Assembly (NCBI GenBank): GCA_021823945.1
Contig: JAKALW010000092.1
Span: forward strand, 1 to 5,476
Reading direction: 5' to 3'
DNA from: Microcaldota archaeon
Lineage (GTDB): Archaea > Micrarchaeota > Micrarchaeia > Anstonellales > VGKX01
DNA length: 5,476 nucleotides
The position numbers and the translations under genes were made by a program. This document shows positions 1-5,404 of the stretch, one piece after another (position 1 is the first letter of the stretch; the number at the start of each line of letters is the position of its first letter). The notes beneath the pieces are model-generated. The model was given only the letters and a program-made list of their open reading frames with translations, ran no database searches and was not told the DNA's origin.

Positions 1-825
1 CGCGTCTATCATGTCATTTATTTCATTGAACGTGAACCTGCCGCCCTCAATTACCTGGGGCAGTATCCTCTCCTTGGGATACTGAGCCACCTTCAGGCGC
101 AGGATTGTGGAGAAGTTCTTGCCGTCAAGCTCAGTCTTGAGCATCCTGAGGACTCCAACCGCCTTGGGGTCAACGGAAGTGACCTTCTTCTGTACATTGA
201 CGTAGTATTGCCTGTCAAGCGTGGACAAGACCCTCTTGAACCCCTGGCTGCGCACCTGCCAAAGCACCGTGCCGTACCTGTGCGTCCTGATGACAGCAAG
301 CGCGTCCTCAAGGTTTGGCGCGTCGATGAGCGCAGCCGCCTCTACCGGGCCCATCTGCCCTACAAGCATTATGGCGCTTTCAATCTCGCCGCGGGGCTTT
401 TTCAGCTCCTTGCCCACAAGGATTGTGCGGAGGTTGTTGACATCCCAGTATTCCAGGTATGCCTCGACCGTGCTCTTGCCTTCAAGAGGCGTGAATCGCA
501 GGACCTTCTTGCACGTGCGCGCGTAGTTCCTCGCAATCGCGCGCTCGACAAGCTCGGTTCCGGAGTATTTAAGCGACAAGGCAGCCAAATCCTCCTTGTA
601 TATCGTGCGCTCAAGCGAGGATATGATGGAGGTTATGCTTGGCAGCTCAACTAGCTCCTCAAGCGCGCCCTGGCTTATAAGAAGGGATTTCATGCCGTGT
701 ATGCGTGCATTTGAAAAGCCGTATATCAAGGGCTTGTACATTAGAGCCCCGGCTATGCCGCCGAACGCAGCCTGTTTTGCAGAGTTCATCGCGCCCCTGC
801 CTATCTCCAGTTTCTGGCCAATCAT
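1..825 (-). CDS. atpC: A/V-type ATP synthase subunit C, 3' end cut off by window edge
   Basis: This is the first 275 codons of the open frame, which continues past the left edge (family members are usually about 330-380 aa). Subunit C is the funnel-shaped adaptor that seats the central stalk on the membrane c ring (homologue of eukaryotic subunit d). The visible protein is mostly helical and carries family signatures: NARIHGMKSLL at residues 39-49, a YKEDL stretch near 76-80, EYWDVNNLRTIL at 125-136, and the repeat-like KTELDGKNFSTILRLK at 230-245. I chose ATG at 825 because GTGAT lies 3 nt upstream. In-frame ATGs at 789 and 741 are alternatives; the last gives MYKPLIYGFSNAR, closer to short family N-termini. 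N-terminal extensions do occur in some archaeal C subunits. It is 53 nt downstream of subunit E in the same operon. The family call is secure; the exact start is moderate. Confidence 0.94.
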   Translation of the reverse strand, partial: MIGQKLEIGRGAMNSAKQAAFGGIAGALMYKPLIYGFSNARIHGMKSLLISQGALEELVELPSITSIISSLERTIYKEDLAALSLKYSGTELVERAIARNYARTCKKVLRFTPLEGKSTVEAYLEYWDVNNLRTILVGKELKKPRGEIESAIMLVGQMGPVEAAALIDAPNLEDALAVIRTHRYGTVLWQVRSQGFKRVLSTLDRQYYVNVQKKVTSVDPKAVGVLRMLKTELDGKNFSTILRLKVAQYPKERILPQVIEGGRFTFNEINDMIDA

Positions 826-878
826 CAAATCACACGTTATTTTGGAATATTATCCATTGCCAAGCTTTGCATAATTGC

Positions 879-1445
879 TTATGCGAAAAGCTCCTTGTAT
901 ATTTCCTTCCTGATTATGTCGCGCTTGCCCGCGAATATGGATTCAAGACTGTTGTCCACCCTGACAAGTCCGCTTTGCGACTCTATAATAGCGCCGCCGG
1001 AAAAGCCCTGCCTGGATGTGCTGATGCCCGCCTTGACGCCAGAGAGGTGTTTCTTGTCTTCGGGCATCACGTAGACTGTGGGGTTCGGCTCGCCAAGCTC
1101 CTTTATCCCGTCAGTGACGAGCTTCCTGAGGAGTTTCGGATAGTCCTTGGACTTCTTGAGCGAGAGCACATCGCGCCATACGTCGTCCATGGCAACGCCT
1201 ATGGCGTATTCCATGCCTTCAGACTGGACCTTCTTCGCCTCGAGCTTGGCCGCCGCTATGCGCTCAGCCGACTCGTCCTGCGCTACCTGGCCGCCATGCT
1301 CAAAAGCAAGCTTGACTTGCTCCTCTGACGACTTCTTTGCGGAAATGATTATCGAATCGGCCTGCCTGTCGGCGTCCTCAAGCGTCTTTCTTGCCTGGGA
1401 CCTGGCTTTTTGGATAATCTCTTCCCTAAGCTCCTCCAAACCCAT
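879..1445 (-). CDS. atpE: A/V-type ATP synthase subunit E (peripheral stalk)
   Basis: 188 aa, matching the usual 185-205 aa of the family. Subunit E pairs with H to form the peripheral stalk that holds the A3B3 catalytic head against the rotor torque. About residues 1-75 are a charged, alanine-rich coiled coil (EELREEIIQKARSQARKTL and following). The C-terminal half is the globular head-binding domain, with the family pattern GGAIIES at about 150-156, a VDNSLE stretch near 163-168 and the ending IRKEIYKELFA. The ATG at 1445 is preferred because GGGTGG (1451-1456) sits 5 nt upstream. An in-frame GTG at 1454 would add three residues (start-E-H) but has no ribosome-binding site of its own. The 153-nt gap from the K gene contains hairpins. 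The family assignment rests mainly on the C-terminal pattern and the operon position. Confidence 0.93.
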   Translation of the reverse strand: MGLEELREEIIQKARSQARKTLEDADRQADSIIISAKKSSEEQVKLAFEHGGQVAQDESAERIAAAKLEAKKVQSEGMEYAIGVAMDDVWRDVLSLKKSKDYPKLLRKLVTDGIKELGEPNPTVYVMPEDKKHLSGVKAGISTSRQGFSGGAIIESQSGLVRVDNSLESIFAGKRDIIRKEIYKELFA

Positions 1446-1505
1446 GTGCTCCACCCGCTATAAACCTGATACATATCGTTTGCCGGAAGGGCATTGCAAA
1501 AGATA

Positions 1506-1600
1506 GGGGGAGCGCGCCTGAGCGCGCGCTTTCCCCTCCAGTGTTACAATCCCAACGCATGCACTATTTTGCTTTTTCGCAAGAATCCTTTCCAGGATTT
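1506..1600 (-). promoter_or_regulatory. Hairpin cluster in the K-E intergenic gap
   Basis: Three inverted repeats follow the c-subunit stop codon in the transcript direction. The first is AATCC/GGATT (1584-1588 with 1595-1599), whose 5' arm on the RNA overlaps the stop codon. The second is TTGC/GCAA (1569-1572 with 1579-1582). The third and strongest is AGCGCGC/GCGCGCT (1511-1517 with 1524-1530), extended by CCCC/GGGG (1506-1509 with 1533-1536) across a small bulge and followed on the minus strand by TATCTTTT. The placement suggests an RNA-stability, processing or partial-termination element that could raise c-subunit output relative to the downstream E and C genes. That role is inference; only the inverted repeats are seen directly. 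Confidence 0.42.
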
Positions 1601-1868
1601 AAACGAACAGCATGAGTGCCGCAACTATGAGACCGAGAACGACCAGTGTTTCGGGCAGGGCGATGTAGATGAGGAGTTTCCCCGACTCTTCAGGCTTCTC
1701 AGCTATGACGCCCATGGCGCTCGCGCCGATTGTCGCCTGCGCCCACGCTGTTGCAAGCGCCGTGATGCCGATTGCAAAGCCTGCCGCCAAGTACTTGGCC
1801 GCTGCCGCGTCAATGAATGTTGACCCGACTGTTGCCGCCGTTGTTGCTACTGCTGTTTCTGTTGCCAT
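1599..1868 (-). CDS. atpK: A/V-type ATP synthase subunit K (proteolipid c, rotor ring)
   Basis: 89-aa single-hairpin proteolipid that oligomerises into the ion-translocating c ring. An Ala/Thr-rich N-terminus of about 24 residues is followed by TM1 (about 26-50, Gly/Ala-rich), a short polar loop (AEKPEESGK, 56-64) and TM2 (about 65-89). TM2 carries the ALPET motif with the ion-binding glutamate E73. One hairpin per polypeptide is the ancestral state, unlike the doubled c subunits of some other V-type ATPases. The tyrosine found five residues after this glutamate in many homologues (ETxxxY) is Leu78 here. The start ATG has a clear ribosome-binding site, GAGGTG at 1876-1881, 7 nt upstream, the best in the operon and fitting a protein needed in many copies per complex. 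Confidence 0.96.
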   Translation of the reverse strand: MATETAVATTAATVGSTFIDAAAAKYLAAGFAIGITALATAWAQATIGASAMGVIAEKPEESGKLLIYIALPETLVVLGLIVAALMLFV

Positions 1869-1960
1869 ATTGTAACACCTCTTTTGTTAAAACATTAACG
1901 CGATACTTATTGCATCTTCCCTAATAGTAAATTGCATGCGCATAACCCCATGGCAACTTG

Positions 1961-3880
1961 CTAACCGGGCAAATCCTTGCCAGGTTTGCCCTGCCTCGTG
2001 AAATGCCTGGCCGCGGCGAACGGCGCGAACTTGCGCCCGCCGCCCTTGTAGAACTTGCCGTAGAACTCCACAAGGTTGAGCCTTGCCCCGTGTATGAGGC
2101 TCTCAAACATTGCCAGGCCGAGGTTGAGCAGGTGGAGGACTATGACCACAATGCCCATGACGACTAAAAGTACGGGATTGGTCATGCCGCTCATTATGTT
2201 GCCCACAACAAGCTCATTGATGATTTTCTCCGCGATGATGACGCCCACAAGGCCGACTGCCGCTATGCGCGTGTATGACATTATGTTGCCAAGCACGCCC
2301 GGTATCTCGAACAGGCCTATGAAGCCCTCTGCCTTGTACACAAGGGCGAGGCCCAAAAGCCCGAGAATCCCCCCGACTACGAACGAGTCGCCGAAGGGAA
2401 GCATGTCGGTCTTGAACAGGAGCTTGGGTATGAGGACCACGCCGCTTGCAATGAGGGATATCCAGCCAAGCTTCGCAAACGCGTGCCACTTGTCGTGGTG
2501 CCATTCATTAATGAAGCCCAGGATGAACCCGAACGAGAGATGGAATATCCCGACAAAGATAGTGAACACTATGAGAGTTGTCAACCCCTCAAGCCTGTGC
2601 ATGACAAGCCCGATGCCTAAAAGCGATAAGAAAGTGCCCGAAAACTGGAGCCCGAAAAAACCCATGAAATGCGAGAACGAGAACCCGAACCACTCGTCAA
2701 AGAAAAAGCCGAAAAGTATTGCCGGGACGGCTGCTATGGCAAGCATCTGCCCGAGACTGTGGATTATGCCCGGCTTTGTTTTTTTCACCATGTAGACAGC
2801 GAGCGCAAGTGACAATATGCCGTAGATGACGTCGCCGACAATCATGCCGTAAATCAGGGGAAAAGTGAATGCAAGGATGGAGGCTGGCTCGATTTCATCT
2901 GGCTTTGGGATTGACATGAACTCCACAAGGAACTGGAACGGGCTTGTCAGCCCGGGGTTCTGGAACTCGGTCGGGGGCTGTTTTGTCGTCCCGGCCTTGG
3001 ATATGGCGATGTTCTTGAACTTTGACTTGAGGTGGCGCTCCATATTGTGGAAATTTTTCTCAACCACCCAGCCTTCAAGCGTGAACGTGGCCAGAGTATT
3101 GCCAAGCTTTCGCGCCATCTCGGCTTTCTCAGCCTCGATTTTCAATGCCTCGTTGAGGACTGCAACGCGAGGCCAATATTCCTTTGAAATCTCGAGCTTT
3201 TCCGTGGCTATCTTGCCCTTTTCCGCGGCTATTGCCGCAAGCTCCGAGTCAAGCGCACCCATGCGGTCCGACACTGTAGTCGAGAGCCTGGGAATTGGCA
3301 TTTCCTCGAACCCGCCCTTGGCAAGGAATTCGCTGACATGCTCGCCTTTCTTGAATGCGAACAGGACAAGGGAATACGCCCCAGCGGGCGCGGAAATGTG
3401 TTCAAAAGAAGTGGTAGAGCGGGAAACATATGATATGAGCCTGGCAAGGTTTTCAGCCCTTACCTTCCCAAGCCGGAAGTCAAGGACGGAAAAATCAAGC
3501 TTGGAATAGTCAATGTGGAGAGGCCGGATTGCCTCAAGCCCGGCAAGTTCCTCCTTGATTTCCTCCTCGCGCTTTTTCGCCTTTTCAAGCCTGTCATTTA
3601 GCGCTATCAGGTCCGAGTCTATGGTGATTTTCTTGGCTTCGGCGACAGCTGTCCGGGCGTCGAGGGATTCGCGGGCCTTGAACTCGAATGGCACAAGCGA
3701 GTTCTTCATGCCCCTGATGCGCGTGAGCTGGGAGAGAACCTCGTCTGAAATTTCAAGCGGCCTGCCGGTCTCAAGCCCGTCGTATGCTGGTTTGGAAATC
3801 TCAACAGCGCCAAGGTTCTGCAGCTCGTCAAGGACGGCATTGGCGTCCTCTTTGAGACCGATTACCCTAACGTATTGCAT
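1961..3880 (-). CDS. atpI: A/V-type ATP synthase subunit I (membrane stator, a-subunit homologue)
   Basis: 639 aa, typical family length. Residues 1 to about 330 form the cytoplasmic arm that binds the peripheral stalks, with coiled-coil stretches around 85-118 and 205-260. The C-terminal half has about eight membrane segments (roughly 335-360, 378-393, 405-425, 433-455, 470-488, 497-515, 538-558, 570-595). Family motifs include DEIEPASIL (328-336), a GDVIYG motif at 349-354 (GDxGYG is usual), SYTR at 535-538 with R538 as the expected essential half-channel arginine, and HGARLNLVEFYGKFYKGGGR (597-616). The arginine faces the c-ring glutamate to drive rotation. The gene begins 23 nt after subunit H. 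ATG 3880 is the only available start, since an in-frame TAG lies four codons upstream. It has no recognisable Shine-Dalgarno but is preceded by a hairpin, which suggests translational coupling to H. Confidence 0.97.
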   Translation of the reverse strand: MQYVRVIGLKEDANAVLDELQNLGAVEISKPAYDGLETGRPLEISDEVLSQLTRIRGMKNSLVPFEFKARESLDARTAVAEAKKITIDSDLIALNDRLEKAKKREEEIKEELAGLEAIRPLHIDYSKLDFSVLDFRLGKVRAENLARLISYVSRSTTSFEHISAPAGAYSLVLFAFKKGEHVSEFLAKGGFEEMPIPRLSTTVSDRMGALDSELAAIAAEKGKIATEKLEISKEYWPRVAVLNEALKIEAEKAEMARKLGNTLATFTLEGWVVEKNFHNMERHLKSKFKNIAISKAGTTKQPPTEFQNPGLTSPFQFLVEFMSIPKPDEIEPASILAFTFPLIYGMIVGDVIYGILSLALAVYMVKKTKPGIIHSLGQMLAIAAVPAILFGFFFDEWFGFSFSHFMGFFGLQFSGTFLSLLGIGLVMHRLEGLTTLIVFTIFVGIFHLSFGFILGFINEWHHDKWHAFAKLGWISLIASGVVLIPKLLFKTDMLPFGDSFVVGGILGLLGLALVYKAEGFIGLFEIPGVLGNIMSYTRIAAVGLVGVIIAEKIINELVVGNIMSGMTNPVLLVVMGIVVIVLHLLNLGLAMFESLIHGARLNLVEFYGKFYKGGGRKFAPFAAARHFTRQGKPGKDLPG

Positions 3881-3887
3881 TGGAGCC

Positions 3888-3909
3888 GGCTAGAACATGT
3901 TATCTAGCC
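3888..3909 (-). promoter_or_regulatory. Hairpin spanning the H stop codon, just before the subunit I start
   Basis: A perfect 7-bp inverted repeat, GGCTAGA (3888-3894) and TCTAGCC (3903-3909), encloses an 8-nt loop. On the transcript the H stop codon TAG (3906-3904) lies within the 5' arm. The hairpin ends 7 nt before the subunit I ATG, which itself lacks a Shine-Dalgarno. A ribosome terminating on H would have to open this structure, so a coupling switch is plausible. The inverted repeat is observed; the function is inferred. Confidence 0.45.
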
Positions 3910-4242
3910 CTCAAGAACAAGAAGCGCGAGCTTTTTCGACTTTGCGGCCGGAAGCTTGGCGCCCTGGAACTTCTTGGATTCGTGTTTGGCTTCAGAGAGT
4001 ACCTTTTCTACCTGGGCGTCGATTTTTTTCCTGACAGCCTGGATTGCCTTGTCCTTTGCCGCGGCGGCCAGGTCAGTTGTTTCGGACGCTATCTTGGCAG
4101 ACCTCGCGCGCGCCTGGGAAAGGGTGGATGCCGCAGTCTCGTTAGACTGGGCTATTATCTTTGCGGCCTCGGTCTCGGCATCCTTGATGCTTGAGATTTT
4201 CTCGGTAAAGTCATCTGGGGTAATATGCATTTTGTGGTCCAT
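3904..4242 (-). CDS. ahaH: A-type ATP synthase subunit H (peripheral-stalk coiled coil)
   Basis: 112 aa, matching the 100-115 aa usual for archaeal subunit H. Nearly the whole chain (about residues 10-95) is a low-complexity Ala/Lys/Glu helix of the kind that winds around subunit E to make the peripheral stalk. There are no hydrophobic membrane segments and no cysteines. It is the first gene of the operon, directly behind a good TATA box, and is followed after 23 nt by subunit I. First position before I is the standard archaeal place for H and is the main support, because the coiled-coil sequence alone is not diagnostic. ATG 4242 is preceded by a weak purine stretch (GGGATA); an in-frame ATG at 4230 would trim four residues. 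Confidence 0.88.
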   Translation of the reverse strand: MDHKMHITPDDFTEKISSIKDAETEAAKIIAQSNETAASTLSQARARSAKIASETTDLAAAAKDKAIQAVRKKIDAQVEKVLSEAKHESKKFQGAKLPAAKSKKLALLVLEG

Positions 4243-4290
4243 TTGCTATCCCTTGCGTCGAATGAATTAGATGTATCATTTTTCCTAGTG

Positions 4291-4300
4291 AATATATAAA
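4291..4300 (-). promoter_or_regulatory. TATA box of the ATP synthase operon
   Basis: On the minus strand this reads TTTATATATT, a near-perfect archaeal TATA box. Start of transcription about 26 nt downstream would fall near 4268-4271, leaving a leader of roughly 27 nt before the H ATG at 4242. No clear purine-rich BRE is visible directly upstream. A second TATA-like stretch lies at about 4342-4350, so a tandem promoter is possible. Confidence 0.6.
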
Positions 4301-4329
4301 AACATATCTGACACGTTTCAACGAGGAAA

Positions 4330-4345
4330 ATATCTATATAGATAT
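4330..4345. promoter_or_regulatory. 16-bp perfect palindrome upstream of the operon promoter
   Basis: ATATCTATATAGATAT is a perfect dyad with no spacer, centred about 42 bp upstream of the operon TATA box. It could be a binding site for a dimeric regulator acting on the ATP synthase operon. It is pure A/T apart from one C and one G, so it could also be an incidental result of an AT-rich promoter region. Confidence 0.35.
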
Positions 4346-4363
4346 AAATATTATAACGCGTTC

Positions 4364-4378
4364 AAATAACAAAACAAA
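4364..4378 (-). terminator. Possible T-rich terminator after the lipoprotein gene
   Basis: About 75 nt after the lipoprotein stop codon the minus strand becomes T-rich (TTTGTTTTGTTATTT). Archaeal RNA polymerase can terminate at such tracts without a hairpin. It precedes the ATP synthase promoter, where a transcript end would make sense. There is no strong stem, and the tract is interrupted by G and A, so this is weak. Confidence 0.25.
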
Positions 4379-4451
4379 CGCGCGCGCACTTCACGGTTTT
4401 GATTTGCTTGGCAGAGCCCCATTTGTTTTGCCCATGCCATTGCGGTTTTAG

Positions 4452-5045
4452 TTAGCCTGTCTTGACATTGACCTCAAAATCGTCAATTGGAGTAATTTGG
4501 ACGCCTGGAGGCAGGCCGGATATGAAGGGATAGTCATTAGCGTTCACAACCGACTCCTCAAGGGTTATTTCCGAGAGGGCGCCTGCTGTGCCATTGACAA
4601 AATAATGCCTGGGCATGCCGTCCGGGAACCTTTCCGACACGTTTTGCGCGTTGCCTGGCGTGTTGAACCCGTAGATTGTCGAGCCGGCAGGGTATGACAG
4701 GGCTTTTCCTGGCGGCGCGGGGTTGAAAAGATACGACGCGTTTGGGTAATAGAATATGTATGCCTGATAGCCGGAGCCGGATATATTCAACGTGCCGAAC
4801 GCAATTTCAATGCCACCATGCTTGTAATAATACAATTGATGGTACCTGTCATATGGCATTTCATGGACTGTCGCCTTGAAAACAGGTATGCGCGTGCCAT
4901 TGACAGTCTCGCTTGGGGCGGTGAATATGGGTGAGGAATTGTTAGCGGGCGGGACTGGGTTTGTGCCCGGCTTTGTGCAGCCCGCTAAAAACAGGGCTGA
5001 AAAAAACAGGATTGACAGCAAAATCGAGATTTTTTTGGTTTCCAA
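4452..5045 (-). CDS. Secreted/surface lipoprotein of unknown function, sequon-rich
   Basis: 197 aa from a TTG start. The N-terminus is a lipoprotein signal: ETKK, a hydrophobic core (about residues 6-20) and the lipobox LAGC with Cys23 as the predicted lipidated residue. The mature chain is rich in Pro, Gly, Asn and Tyr and has no other membrane segment. It has seven Asn-X-Ser/Thr sequons (N35, N36, N49, N87, N102, N135, N151), consistent with an N-glycosylated exported protein. I recognise no family. TTG 5045 is chosen because GGGTGG (5050-5055) lies 4 nt upstream, the signal peptide then has normal length, and the longer in-frame GTG at 5090 abuts the TATA box (5091-5098) and would precede the expected transcription start. 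It is upstream of, but separate from, the ATP synthase operon. Confidence 0.72.
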   Translation of the reverse strand: METKKISILLSILFFSALFLAGCTKPGTNPVPPANNSSPIFTAPSETVNGTRIPVFKATVHEMPYDRYHQLYYYKHGGIEIAFGTLNISGSGYQAYIFYYPNASYLFNPAPPGKALSYPAGSTIYGFNTPGNAQNVSERFPDGMPRHYFVNGTAGALSEITLEESVVNANDYPFISGLPPGVQITPIDDFEVNVKTG

Positions 5046-5090
5046 GCATCCACCCGGCAATTTGTAATGGCAATATCTTGATTGAAACAC

Positions 5091-5099
5091 TTATAAATT
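5091..5099 (-). promoter_or_regulatory. TATA box of the lipoprotein gene
   Basis: The minus strand reads AATTTATAA. Transcription starting about 26 nt downstream would begin near 5068, giving a leader of about 22 nt that contains the GGGTGG ribosome-binding site and the TTG start at 5045. The same bases read TTATAAATT on the plus strand, so the box could also serve the divergent tRNA, though about 48 bp from its 5' end. Confidence 0.5.
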
Positions 5100-5107
5100 C
5101 ATTTGGG

Positions 5108-5118
5108 AAAATAAAAAA
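5108..5118 (+). promoter_or_regulatory. Probable TATA element of the tRNA-Val gene
   Basis: The A-rich AAAATAAAAAA is centred about 30 bp before the tRNA 5' end at 5143. This is the usual archaeal spacing for a short-leader tRNA transcript. The element is a loose match. The better TATA at 5091-5099 would require a leader of about 20 nt. Confidence 0.38.
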
Positions 5119-5142
5119 GACACTGCACAAGATACTTTTTGC

Positions 5143-5214
5143 GGGCCTGTAGTCGAATGGTAAGACGCTAGTCTCACACACTAGAGATTCGGAGTCCGAT
5201 TCTCCGCGGGCCCA
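5143..5214 (+). tRNA. tRNA-Val, anticodon CAC
   Basis: A full cloverleaf folds. The acceptor stem is GGGCCTG with CGGGCCC (one T-G wobble), closed by discriminator A at 5214. The D arm is GTC/GAC with GG in the loop. The anticodon stem is CTAGT/ACTAG around the loop CTCACAC, giving anticodon CAC, which reads GUG valine codons. The variable loop has five bases, and the T stem is CGGAG/CTCCG. Length is 72 nt, with no intron and no encoded CCA (TAA follows the discriminator). The T loop is TCCGATT, so position 55 is C rather than the near-universal U. Otherwise it looks functional. Confidence 0.95.
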
Positions 5215-5219
5215 TAACC

Positions 5220-5364
5220 ATAGGGGGAACCAACTGCGCACCAGATCCCCCTATCTACTTGACCTGCGGGTCAAGTCTCTCGAAGTCCTGTTGGACTTCT
5301 CGAAGGTGTTCACCTCCCAACCGCTAAACACCAGTGCCATATGGGGCACTAGCAAAACACTAGC
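5220..5364. other. Dense run of hairpins with no gene, downstream of tRNA-Val
   Basis: Consecutive inverted repeats with almost no spacing: ATAGGGGGA/TCCCCCTAT (9 bp, 5220-5228 with 5246-5254); ACTTGACC/GGTCAAGT (8 bp, 5257-5264 with 5269-5276, TGCG loop); GAAGTCC/GGACTTC (7 bp, 5282-5288 with 5293-5299, TGTT loop); AGGTG/CACCT (5304-5308 with 5311-5315); AGTGCC/GGCACT (5333-5338 with 5345-5350). A 7-bp direct repeat CACTAGC (5347-5353 and 5358-5364) follows. No long reading frame crosses it on either strand. This many perfect stems in about 145 bases suggests a structured RNA or a remnant of a mobile element. I do not recognise RNase P RNA, SRP RNA, 5S rRNA or a box C/D or H/ACA RNA. The strand is undetermined. 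Confidence 0.5.
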
Positions 5365-5404
5365 TCCCCCTGAGGCTTTCACCCCCATCAGAAAATACCA
5401 GAAA

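Noticed and set aside
705..1328. Plus-strand open frame (207 codons) across the C-E junction
   Set aside because: It runs antisense to subunits E and C and across their intergenic gap, and has no family resemblance.
2076..2795. Long plus-strand open frame (239 codons) opposite subunit I
   Set aside because: Antisense shadow of a well-supported gene: Met/Pro/Ser-rich low-quality translation with no recognisable domain.
2865..3509. Plus-strand open frame (214 codons) opposite the N-terminal arm of subunit I
   Set aside because: Serine-rich antisense shadow of conserved coding sequence, with no independent support.
4378..4389. Alternating purine-pyrimidine run ACGCGCGCGCAC, possible Z-DNA
   Set aside because: Only 12 bp long and with no associated feature; too short to claim a role.
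4942..5241. Minus-strand 99-codon open frame
   Set aside because: It reads through the tRNA-Val gene and overlaps the lipoprotein gene in another frame. The lipoprotein frame has a signal peptide and lipobox; this one has neither.
5305..5318. GGGAGGTGA on the minus strand, a perfect Shine-Dalgarno match
   Set aside because: No start codon follows within a usable distance; it is better explained as one arm of the AGGTG/CACCT inverted repeat.
5251..5388. Minus-strand 45-codon frame starting ATG at 5388
   Set aside because: It lies inside the hairpin-rich region, has no clear ribosome-binding site at the right distance, and its translation matches nothing I recognise.
5368..5396. Hammerhead-like CTGATG...GAAA on the minus strand
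   Set aside because: The CUGAUGA core is broken (G instead of the last A) and there is no stem II between the core segments.
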